Assembly (NCBI GenBank): GCA_002297645.1 | Contig: DBMH01000308.1 | Coordinates: 1-18,747, forward strand | Origin: Rhodanobacteraceae bacterium UBA703 | GTDB taxonomy: Bacteria; Pseudomonadota; Gammaproteobacteria; Xanthomonadales; Rhodanobacteraceae | Length of the DNA stretch: 18,747 nt | Reading direction: 5' to 3' | Shown here: positions 7,614-13,855 of the stretch, one piece after another | Position numbering within the stretch: position 1 is the stretch's first letter | Layout: each line of letters starts with the position of its first letter | Position numbers and translations under genes: made by a program | Notes under the pieces: generated by a model | The model's input: the letters and a program-made list of their open reading frames with translations, nothing else | Database searches by the model: none | Told to the model about the DNA's origin: nothing

Positions 7614-8944
7614 TCCCGATGACAAAGCGGAATGGATGGTTGGCTCGAATCGTCTTGCTGGTGGCCGGCTTGCTGCTCGGCACCGGCGTGTTCGCGCAGA
7701 GCGGCGGCCTGACGGCCGAGATCATCGACGGCCGGGCCTCGGCGCTGCCGATCGCGGTCGTTCCGTTCGGCTTCGAGGGCTCGGGCACGCCGCCCGAGTT
7801 CAATGCCGGCGAGATCGTGCGCGCCGACCTCGCGCGCTCTGGCCAGTTCCGCACCCTGCCCAAGGACAGCATCGTCGAATTCCCGACGCGCCAGTCCGAG
7901 GTCAAGTTCGGCACGTGGCGCCTGCTCAAGCAGGACTGGCTGGTGGTCGGGCGCATGGTCGGCGCCGGCGACGGCAGCCTGCGCGTGGAATGGGAACTGC
8001 TCGACGTCGCCAGCCAGTCGATGAAGGCGAATGGCACGATCAGCGGCCAGCGCACCGGCATCCGCGACATCGCGCATCAGGTCGCCGACGCGATCTACGA
8101 GAAAGTCCTCGGCGTGCGCGGCGCGTTCTGGACGCGCATCGCCTATATCACCGCCACCGGCAACGCCCCGAACCTGCAGTACGCACTGATGGTCGCCGAT
8201 TCCGACGGCTACAACCCCCAGGTCGTCGTGCGTTCGCGCGAATCGCTGCTGTCGCCGACCTGGTCGCCCGACGGGCGCAAGCTCGCCTACGTTTCGTTCG
8301 AGAGCGGCAACTCCTCGATCTACGTGCAGGATCTCGCCACCGGCTCGCGCCAGGTCGTGTCCAACAGCCGCGGCATCAACAGCGCGCCGTCGTTCTCGCC
8401 GGACGGCAACCGGCTCGCGCTCAGCCTGTCGCGCAGCGGGAACCCGGAGATCTACGTGATGGATCTCGGCAGTCGCCAGTTGACGCAGATCACCCGCCAT
8501 TTCGCGATCGACACCGAACCGACGTGGGCGCCCGACGGGCAGAGCCTCTATTTCACGTCCGACCGCTCGGGCAAGCCGCAGATCTACCAGGTCTCCCCGG
8601 CCGGCGGCGAACCGACCCGCGTCACGTTCGGCGGCCAGTACAACGCCAGCCCCAGCGTCGTGGATGCCAAAGGCATCAAGCTTGCAATGGTGCAGGGCAG
8701 CGGAAACGTGTATCGTATTGCGGTCCTCGACCGGACGACCAACCAGTCCAATCTGGTGTCGCCGGGCAGCCAAGATGAAGCCCCGAGTTTCGCTCCCAAC
8801 GGAAGCATGCTGCTGTATGCCGCGAGTGAAGGATCGCGCGGCGTGCTGTATGCGGTGTCTGCCGACGGGCGCGTACGTCAGCGGCTGGGGCTCGCGGAGG
8901 GCGACGTGCGAGAGCCGTCGTGGGGACCGTTCCGCCAGCGCTGA
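7610..8944 (+). CDS. tolB: Tol-Pal system periplasmic beta-propeller TolB
   Basis: Encodes 444 aa (E. coli 430). TolB is a soluble periplasmic protein that binds Pal through its beta-propeller and TolA through its N-terminus, so it controls Pal release from peptidoglycan. A signal peptide is clear: basic MTKRNGWLAR, hydrophobic core IVLLVAGLLLGTG, and cleavage after VFA (about residue 29). The N-terminal alpha/beta domain covers about 31-170. Six-bladed propeller repeats follow with PDG/PNG turns: PTWSPDGRKLAY, PSFSPDGNRLAL, PTWAPDGQSLYF, PSFAPNGSMLLY. ATG 7610 overlaps the tolA stop; an in-frame ATG at 7619 is an equally good alternative. A 102-nt gap separates it from pal. Confidence 0.96.
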   Translation: MIPMTKRNGWLARIVLLVAGLLLGTGVFAQSGGLTAEIIDGRASALPIAVVPFGFEGSGTPPEFNAGEIVRADLARSGQFRTLPKDSIVEFPTRQSEVKFGTWRLLKQDWLVVGRMVGAGDGSLRVEWELLDVASQSMKANGTISGQRTGIRDIAHQVADAIYEKVLGVRGAFWTRIAYITATGNAPNLQYALMVADSDGYNPQVVVRSRESLLSPTWSPDGRKLAYVSFESGNSSIYVQDLATGSRQVVSNSRGINSAPSFSPDGNRLALSLSRSGNPEIYVMDLGSRQLTQITRHFAIDTEPTWAPDGQSLYFTSDRSGKPQIYQVSPAGGEPTRVTFGGQYNASPSVVDAKGIKLAMVQGSGNVYRIAVLDRTTNQSNLVSPGSQDEAPSFAPNGSMLLYAASEGSRGVLYAVSADGRVRQRLGLAEGDVREPSWGPFRQR

Positions 8945-8964
8945 TGCCTTGATCGTGTGAAGAA

Positions 8965-8988
8965 TCGTGACCGGGAAACCGGTCGCGA
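8965..8988 (+). other. Intergenic 10-bp hairpin with GAAA tetraloop between tolB and pal
   Basis: TCGTGACCGG (8965-8974), loop GAAA (8975-8978), and CCGGTCGCGA (8979-8988) form a 10-bp stem with a single U-G wobble, closed by a GNRA-type tetraloop. It starts 20 nt after the tolB stop and ends 58 nt before the pal ATG. No T-run follows, so it is more likely an mRNA processing or stability element, or a partial attenuator, than a classical terminator. No convincing promoter was found in the rest of the gap. Confidence 0.6.
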
Positions 8989-9046
8989 AGCGTCGAATAA
9001 CAAAGTCCTACTGTCCTGTCACTCCAGCCCAGCTGAGGGGAACACC

Positions 9047-9562
9047 ATGAACAATACCGTGCGAATCGCTTTTGCCGTCCTGCTCGTCGCCGGCGTCGCC
9101 GCCTGTGCGAAGAAGACGGTCAAGCCCGACAACGGTCCGGCCGAGACCACCACGCAGCCGACCACGACCGAGCCGATGGACAATGGCGGCCGCTACACCC
9201 GCGACAGCCTCGACACCGACTCCTGCCTGCGCCAGCGCGTCGTCTACTTCGATCTCGACAAGAGCGAGATCAAGCCGGAATTCCAGGCCCAGATGTCCTG
9301 CCACGCCGCCTACCTGCGCCAGTTCCCGGATGCGCGCGTGACGCTGGAAGGCAATACCGACGAGCGCGGTTCGCGCGAGTACAACCTCGGCCTCGGCGAG
9401 CGCCGCGGCAACGCCGTGCAGGGCGCGCTGAGCGCGGCCGGCGCGTCGTCCTCGCAGCTCAACGTCGTCAGCTACGGCGAAGAGCGTCCGGTCTGCCGCC
9501 AGCACGACGAGTCCTGCTGGTCGAAGAACCGCCGCGTCGAGATCGTCTACACCGCGAAGTAA
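9047..9562 (+). CDS. pal: Peptidoglycan-associated lipoprotein Pal
   Basis: Encodes 171 aa (E. coli 173). Pal is an outer-membrane lipoprotein that holds the outer membrane to peptidoglycan and is relocated by TolB/TolA during division. The lipoprotein signal MNNTVRIAFAVLLVAGVAAC ends in the lipobox V-A-A-C, with Cys20 as acylation site. A Thr/Pro-rich tether (about 21-50) leads to the OmpA-like domain (about 63-170). That domain holds VVYFDLDKSEI, LEGNTDERGSREYNLGLGERR, which contains the diaminopimelate-binding Asp/Arg residues, and SKNRRVEIVY. The frame is open upstream to 8957, but ATG 9047 has GAGGGG at 9035-9040 and gives the lipoprotein signal. Four further cysteines (60, 85, 150, 157) lie in the mature domain, unlike E. 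coli Pal. Confidence 0.96.
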   Translation: MNNTVRIAFAVLLVAGVAACAKKTVKPDNGPAETTTQPTTTEPMDNGGRYTRDSLDTDSCLRQRVVYFDLDKSEIKPEFQAQMSCHAAYLRQFPDARVTLEGNTDERGSREYNLGLGERRGNAVQGALSAAGASSSQLNVVSYGEERPVCRQHDESCWSKNRRVEIVYTAK

Positions 9563-9576
9563 GAGCAAGCGCCGCC

Positions 9577-10455
9577 GTGACGACGTCTCTGAAGTCCATG
9601 GCAGGTACGATGGCGGCCCTCGTGGCCGCCGTCGTGCTGTCCGCGTCTCCCGCGCAGGCGCAACGCCTGTCCCTCGCCGAACGCATCGACCGCCTCGAGC
9701 AGCAGGCGAACGGGCAGGGGCAGGGCGGCAATGCCGTCGATCTGGTCAACCAGATCCAGGCACTGCAGTCGCAGGTGCAGTCTCTGCAGGGGCAGGTCGA
9801 AGAGCTGACGCATCAGCTCGACCAGCTCAAGCAGCGCAGCAAGGACCAGTACGTCGATCTCGACTCGCGCATTGGCCGCCTCGAAGGCGGCGGCCATGCG
9901 TCCGCGCCGGCGAACGTGCCCGCGCCGCGCAACGAGAACCCGCCCGATGTCGACCTGGGCAGCCCGGCGAAGGCCCCGCCGCAGGGTTCCGACGTCGGCG
10001 GGCTTTCCGCTGCCGATCGCGCCGCGGTTCCCTCCGACTCCGCTGCCGCGGCGCCTGTCGATCCGGCCGCCGAGAAAGCCGCCTACAACGAGGCGTTCGC
10101 CGCGCTGAAGGACGGTCGCTACGCCGAATCGGCGCGACGCTTCCAGACCTTCATCGACCAGTACCCGGGCAGCGACCTGAGCGGCAACGCCTACTACTGG
10201 CTCGGCGAGTCGTACTACGTCACGCAGAACTACAAGGTCGCGCAGGAATCGTTCGAGACCTTGCTGCAGCGCTTCCCGAAGAGCCAGAAGGCGCCCGACG
10301 CCCTGCTCAAGATCGGCTATGCGCAGTACGAGCAGAAGCAGTGGGACGCCGCCGAGGCGACGCTGAACCAGGTCATCCAGACCTATCCGGACACCACGCC
10401 CGCGCGTCTCGCGCAGGGCCGCCTGCGCGCGCTGAAGATGGAAGCGCGCCACTGA
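9577..10455 (+). CDS. cpoB: Cell division coordinator CpoB (YbgF)
   Basis: Encodes 292 aa (E. coli 263). CpoB is a periplasmic protein that links Tol-Pal constriction to peptidoglycan synthesis by PBP1B. The signal peptide ends SPAQA (cleavage about residue 28). A heptad-rich trimerisation coiled coil runs about 33-102 (LAERIDRLEQQ, then LQSQVQSLQGQVEELTHQL). A Pro/Ala-rich linker (about 105-160) precedes three TPRs at about 165-198, 203-235 and 240-272, including AYYWLGESYYVTQNYKVAQESFETLL. The start is GTG at 9577. The in-frame ATG 9598 would leave the signal peptide without its Lys at position 6, so GTG is preferred. It lies 14 nt after pal and 10 nt before queE. Confidence 0.94.
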   Translation: MTTSLKSMAGTMAALVAAVVLSASPAQAQRLSLAERIDRLEQQANGQGQGGNAVDLVNQIQALQSQVQSLQGQVEELTHQLDQLKQRSKDQYVDLDSRIGRLEGGGHASAPANVPAPRNENPPDVDLGSPAKAPPQGSDVGGLSAADRAAVPSDSAAAAPVDPAAEKAAYNEAFAALKDGRYAESARRFQTFIDQYPGSDLSGNAYYWLGESYYVTQNYKVAQESFETLLQRFPKSQKAPDALLKIGYAQYEQKQWDAAEATLNQVIQTYPDTTPARLAQGRLRALKMEARH

Positions 10456-10465
10456 GCGGCATGCG

Positions 10466-11173
10466 ATGAAAGGCGTCGCCGTTCCGGCCGACGCGGTGGA
10501 CTCCGCCGCACGGGAAGCGTCCGTGCCGGCCGATCCGCGCCTGCGCATCACCGAGATCTTTCACTCGATCCAGGGCGAGGCCGACGCCGTCGGCTGGCCG
10601 ACGGTATTCGTGCGCCTGACCGGCTGTCCCCTGCGCTGCGTCTGGTGCGATACCGAATACTCGTTCCACGGCGGCGAATGGCGCACGATCGACGGGGTGC
10701 TCGCCGAGGTCGCCCGTCATGGAGCGCGTCACGTTTGCGTCACCGGTGGAGAGCCGCTGTCGCAGAAGCGCTGCCTGATCCTGTTGGCGTCCCTGTGCGA
10801 TGCCGGCTACGAGGTGTCGCTCGAGACTTCCGGCGCGCTCGACGTGTCCGAAGTCGATCCGCGCGTACGCAAGGTGCTCGACCTCAAGGCACCGGGGTCC
10901 GGCGAGGCGTCGCGCAATCTGTGGTCGAATCTCGCCGCCCTGCTGCCGCACGACCAGGTCAAGATCGTCGTCGCCGATCGCGCGGACTACGATTGGGCCC
11001 GCGAGCGCGTCGCCGAGCACGCCCTCGCGGCGCGCTGCCAGGTGCTGTTCTCGCCCGTGCACGGCCGCGTCGCGCCGCGCGAGCTGGCCGAATGGATCCT
11101 CGCCGACCGCTTGCCGGTGCGCATGCAACTGCAACTCCACAAGCTGTTGTGGGGCGAACAGCCGGGCCGCTGA
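10466..11173 (+). CDS. queE: 7-carboxy-7-deazaguanine synthase QueE
   Basis: Encodes 235 aa. It is a radical SAM enzyme that converts 6-carboxytetrahydropterin to 7-carboxy-7-deazaguanine in queuosine synthesis. The iron-sulfur cluster motif is C-x3-C-x2-C (Cys54, Cys58, Cys61) in LTGCPLRCVWCDTEYSF. It is preceded by EIFHSIQGEADAVGWPTVFVRL, the family N-terminal strand. VTGGEPLSQ (about 93-101) is the SAM-binding GGE segment, and LETSG and DLKAPGSG are further signatures. The C-terminal MQLQLHKLLWGE is typical. About 24 residues precede the conserved core, so a downstream start (for example GTG 10522) is possible. It follows cpoB by 10 nt and is probably part of the tol-pal transcript. queD and queF are not in the window. 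Confidence 0.95.
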   Translation: MKGVAVPADAVDSAAREASVPADPRLRITEIFHSIQGEADAVGWPTVFVRLTGCPLRCVWCDTEYSFHGGEWRTIDGVLAEVARHGARHVCVTGGEPLSQKRCLILLASLCDAGYEVSLETSGALDVSEVDPRVRKVLDLKAPGSGEASRNLWSNLAALLPHDQVKIVVADRADYDWARERVAEHALAARCQVLFSPVHGRVAPRELAEWILADRLPVRMQLQLHKLLWGEQPGR

Positions 11174-11233
11174 AGCACGCGCTCGCCGCCCAGTCCCCGC
11201 CACGTCCGTACTTTTCGCACCACCGGTACTCCG

Positions 11234-11917
11234 ATGTCCCAGTCCGCCGCTTCTCCCAAGGCCGTCGTCCTCGTTTCCGGCGGCATGGACTCCGCCGTCG
11301 TGCTCGCCATCGCGCGCGAGCAGGGTTTCGATTGCCATGCGCTCAGCGTCGACTACGGCCAGCGCCATTCGTCCGAACTCGAAGCCTCGCGCCGCGTCTC
11401 CGCGATGCTCGGGGCACGCGAGCACAAGTCCGTGCACGTCGACCTGCGCAGCATCGGCGGCTCCGCCCTGACCGCCGACATCGACGTGCCGCCCGAAGGC
11501 GGCGACGGCATTCCCGTCACCTACGTGCCCGCGCGCAACACCATCATGCTGTCGGTCGCGCTCGGCTGGGCCGAGGTGCTCGGCGCGCAGGAGATCTTCT
11601 GCGGTGTCAACGCGGTCGACTACTCCGGCTATCCGGACTGCCGGCCGGCCTTCGTCGACGCGTTCGAGCGACTCGCCAACCTCGCCACCAAGGCCGGGGT
11701 GGAGGGGCGGCACCTGCACATCCGCGCGCCGCTGATGCACATGGGCAAGGGCGACATCGTGCGCGAGGGCCTGCGCCTGGGCGTCGATTTCGCGCAGACC
11801 GTCTCGTGCTACCAGGCCGACGAGGAAGGCCGGGCCTGCGCCCACTGCGACGCCTGCCGCCTGCGCGCGGACGGTTTCGCCGCCGCCGGCGTCGCCGATC
11901 CGACGCGCTACCGCTGA
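11234..11917 (+). CDS. queC: 7-cyano-7-deazaguanine (preQ0) synthase QueC
   Basis: Encodes 227 aa (E. coli 231). It is an ATP-dependent enzyme turning 7-carboxy-7-deazaguanine, the QueE product, into preQ0. The PP-loop SGGMDS is at 15-20. ALSVDYGQRHSSELE (36-50), TYVPARNTIMLSVAL (96-110) and GVNAVDYSGYPDCRP (124-137) are family signatures. The zinc site is Cys192, Cys202, Cys205 and Cys208 in a C-x9-C-x2-C-x2-C array. It lies 60 nt after queE; the gap has no clear promoter and no strong Shine-Dalgarno. All catalytic features are intact. QueE and QueC act in consecutive steps, which supports co-expression. Confidence 0.96.
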   Translation: MSQSAASPKAVVLVSGGMDSAVVLAIAREQGFDCHALSVDYGQRHSSELEASRRVSAMLGAREHKSVHVDLRSIGGSALTADIDVPPEGGDGIPVTYVPARNTIMLSVALGWAEVLGAQEIFCGVNAVDYSGYPDCRPAFVDAFERLANLATKAGVEGRHLHIRAPLMHMGKGDIVREGLRLGVDFAQTVSCYQADEEGRACAHCDACRLRADGFAAAGVADPTRYR

Positions 11918-11931
11918 GGCGGTCGAGCAGG

Positions 11932-11937
11932 TAAACT
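11932..11937 (+). promoter_or_regulatory. -10-like hexamer in the queC to tRNA-Lys gap
   Basis: TAAACT followed by GC-rich GCGCGCCCC resembles a -10 with a stable-RNA-type GC-rich discriminator. No good -35 is visible, and the tRNA begins about 130 nt later, so this would imply a leader that is processed. The remaining 11918-12070 gap shows nothing else I can name. Confidence 0.25.
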
Positions 11938-12070
11938 GCGCGCCCCTCGCTGCCGCCGCCCCGTTCCGGAGCGCCAGCGCGCAGCGTCGCACCCGTCCCG
12001 CGATCCTTCGGTGCGCGAAGGGCCGATGGCCCCGCGCCACGTGCGACGGTGTCGGACAAGCGAATGAAAT

Positions 12071-12145
12071 GGGCCGTTAGCTCAGCGGTAGAGCAGTGGA
12101 CTTTTAATCCATTGGTCGATGGTTCGATCCCATCACGGCCCACCA
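12071..12145 (+). tRNA. tRNA-Lys (anticodon UUU)
   Basis: A full cloverleaf can be drawn: acceptor stem GGGCCGT/ACGGCCC, D-arm GCTC-AGCGGTA-GAGC, anticodon arm GTGGA-CTTTTAA-TCCAT with anticodon TTT (Lys), variable loop TGGTC, and T-arm GATGG-TTCGATC-CCATC. Discriminator A73 and an encoded CCA (12143-12145) follow. The gene is 75 nt. It sits at the boundary between the conserved housekeeping block and the accessory stretch with the transposase remnant. No repeat of its 3' end was seen downstream. Confidence 0.97.
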
Positions 12146-12260
12146 TCCAAAACAAGGATTTACGGGGAATCGCGCTGTGGATGACAGGGCGCTCCGTAAA
12201 GTTCTCCGGAAAATTGGACAGGCGCCTCCGTCCGCAGAGGGAACCAACCGGTGCGCCTGG

Positions 12261-12802
12261 CGCGTCTACTGCGGCTTGAATCGACGGTGGATCGGCAAGA
12301 AGTGCGTGCCAAGCCGGCATCCGCAACTGGTTGCGGGCGAAGCGGTGAACGCAGCCAGGCCGGCTGACTTCATGTCCGATGCGTTGTGGGATGGACGTCG
12401 CATCCGTACGTTCAACGTGATGGATGATTTCACGCGCGCGGGCTTGGCCATCGAGATTGATCTGAACTTGCCAGCGGCACGCGTGATCCGAGCGTCGGAT
12501 CGGATCGCCGCCCGGCGCGGCTGTCCGGCCAAGCGACGCCTCGACAAAGTCCGGAGTTCATCGCCCCCGCGATGGCCGAATGGGTGCAGGACAAAAGCGT
12601 CGAGCCGGGCTTCATTCAACCTGGGAGGCCGAGGCAAGACGGCTTCATCGAGCGCTTCAACGGCAGCTACCGTCGCGGCGTGCTCGACAGGTATGTGTTT
12701 CGCAACCGGGCGGAAGTCCGCGAGCAGACGGAACGATGGCTTGGCGACTCCGACGAACAGATCCCGCACGATGCGCCAGGCGGTTTGACCCCGACCGTAC
12801 CG
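12261..12802 (+). pseudogene. IS3-family transposase (OrfB/integrase-core) remnant, frameshifted and truncated
   Basis: Two plus-strand frames carry consecutive parts of an IS3-type DDE integrase core. The first frame (from about 12261) reads WRVYCGLNRRWIGKKCVPSR, then ADFMSDALWDGRRIRTFNVMDDFTRAGLAIEIDLNLPAARVI, to RRLDK at about 12548. The second frame, +1 relative to it, resumes with PEFIAPAMAEWVQDK and continues to FIQPGRPRQDGFIERFN, YRRGVLDRYVFRN and IPHDAPGGLTPT (about 12796). Restoring one base near 12546-12550 would recreate the family L-D-N-G-P-E-F motif. The three acidic positions (D in ADFMSD, D in RLD, E in GFIERF) are still present across both frames. The N-terminal part of OrfB, all of OrfA and identifiable terminal repeats are missing, so this is a dead fragment. 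Confidence 0.88.
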
Positions 12803-13034
12803 TCTAGATCACCGTCCGGAAACCTCTGGTCCAGGTTGGCACTGGGCACGGAGAGTCGACAGAAGGACCTTGCGTGACATCCGGCAGGACTCCCTGCGGC
12901 CCGGTCGCGGGGGCTCGGGCCTGTCCCGTCGGCGATTCCCGATGACGTCCGGACAATCGCACGGACGGTCCACCGGAGAGGTTCGAGTCGCAGGCCCGCG
13001 ATGGCCGTCAGGATGCCGCGGACGCTTGCCGCGT

Positions 13035-13550
13035 TCAGCGGATCCGCGGCGGGCGTCTCGAGCGGGTGGCCTTCGTGGATCGCGGCGTGTCCTCGCGCGG
13101 ACTCTCCACCTCCTTCAGCCGGTTCGCGACCGCGCCGACAGCAGCGGTCCGGCTGGTGCCGGCATCGAGCGCCTCCAGCGCGAACAGGATGCCGTTCGCC
13201 AGGGCGACCGAATTCGGTGCCTGGCCGAGCAGGGCGAACGCGCGCTGCGCCAGTTCGATCGCGAGTGCCAGTCGTTGCGGGGGGCCGAGGTAGGCCGCGC
13301 GGGGATCACGTACGGCATTGGCGGCGGCCGTCTCCATCTCGCGGTCGTCGATGAGCTGTCCTGAACGGATTCCGAGGGCGTCGGCCAAGCGGGGGATCTC
13401 CGAAAGCGGGGGTTCACGCCGGTTCTTCGGATTGCCCGCCTCGTAGTTGGCAATGAGGCTCTGGCCGCTGTAGCCGCATCGGTACGCAAGTTCCTCCTGC
13501 GTCAGATGCGCCGCCTTGCGCCAGTAGCGAAGCCGCTCATGGAAGTCCAT
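13035..13550 (-). CDS. XRE/cI-like helix-turn-helix transcriptional regulator
   Basis: Encodes 171 aa from ATG 13550-13548. Residues about 4-66 are a Cro/cI-type HTH: FHERLRYWRKAAHLTQEELA, YRCGYSGQSLIANYEAG, then PLSEIPRLADALGIRSGQLID. The rest (about 70-171) is an Ala/Leu-rich helical region, probably for dimerisation, with an Arg-rich tail (STKATRSRRPPRIR). It has no recognisable protease or sensor domain. The frame is open upstream to 13838, but that would translate through the operator, so the ATG at the start of the HTH is chosen. The Shine-Dalgarno is weak. Divergent from the secreted beta-helix gene across 305 bp, with an inverted-repeat operator 35 nt upstream of its start codon. It probably represses itself; a role at the divergent gene is inference. 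Confidence 0.85.
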   Translation of the reverse strand: MDFHERLRYWRKAAHLTQEELAYRCGYSGQSLIANYEAGNPKNRREPPLSEIPRLADALGIRSGQLIDDREMETAAANAVRDPRAAYLGPPQRLALAIELAQRAFALLGQAPNSVALANGILFALEALDAGTSRTAAVGAVANRLKEVESPREDTPRSTKATRSRRPPRIR

Positions 13551-13585
13551 GGGCGGATTGTTCACGTTCCGTGATACCGGTCTAA

Positions 13586-13620
13586 CACATATCGTGTTGA
13601 CTATATGAACACGATATGTG
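13586..13620. promoter_or_regulatory. Perfect 13-bp inverted repeat: probable XRE operator
   Basis: CACATATCGTGTT (13586-13598) and AACACGATATGTG (13608-13620) are exact reverse complements separated by 9 nt. The two arm centres are 22 bp apart, about two helical turns, and each arm itself has an ACA-N5-TGT dyad, as expected for two repressor dimers side by side. The element lies 35 nt from the XRE start codon. The 9-nt spacer contains TATAGT on the minus strand (13605-13600), a good -10 that would give the XRE gene a leader of about 43 nt. It is clearly AT-richer than its surroundings. Operator function is inferred from form and position. Confidence 0.75.
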
Positions 13621-13625
13621 ATATT
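13597..13625 (+). promoter_or_regulatory. Possible sigma-70-type promoter facing the beta-helix gene
   Basis: TTGACT (13597-13602, one mismatch to the -35 consensus) and GATATT (13620-13625, 4 of 6 for the -10) are separated by 17 bp. Both hexamers touch the inverted-repeat arms, so a bound repressor would block RNA polymerase. Transcripts would have a leader of about 225 nt before the secreted-protein gene. Confidence 0.4.
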
Positions 13626-13855
13626 TCCGCAACGGATCGCCCGGCATCTCGTTCGAGTGGCCTTCCGTCCGACCGGCTGCGATCGACGCCGGTCGGTGCG
13701 CCGGCCCCCATTGCAGGCGGGCCGCGCGTCGATACCGGTGGGGAGTTCGTTGCGCGTGCGTGCGAGGAGGGTCTGCGCCCGCATTCCGGCAAGGCAGGCC
13801 TCCAGCGGTTCGAGCCCGTTCCCGACCACGGCATTCACAGCGGAGGCTTTCCCCG
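13626..13855 (+). other. Leader region upstream of the secreted beta-helix gene, nothing recognisable
   Basis: About 230 nt between the operator/promoter and the beta-helix ATG. Several short frames are open on both strands, but none has a recognisable domain or a supported ribosome binding site. One (13605-13859) ends in an ATGA overlap with the next gene but would begin inside the operator. I see no riboswitch, terminator or RNA gene here. Confidence 0.4.

Noticed and set aside
11174..11233. preQ1 riboswitch before queC
   Set aside because: The gap is only 60 nt, with no pseudoknot-like aptamer pattern visible, and queC follows queE closely.
12071..12145. Attachment-site role of the tRNA-Lys
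   Set aside because: I looked for a second copy of its 3' end and for an integrase gene downstream and saw neither, so no att site is annotated.
13551..13838. N-terminal extension of the XRE regulator by 96 residues
   Set aside because: It would translate through the inverted-repeat operator and probable promoter, and the added sequence has no domain. The ATG at 13550 begins exactly at the HTH domain.
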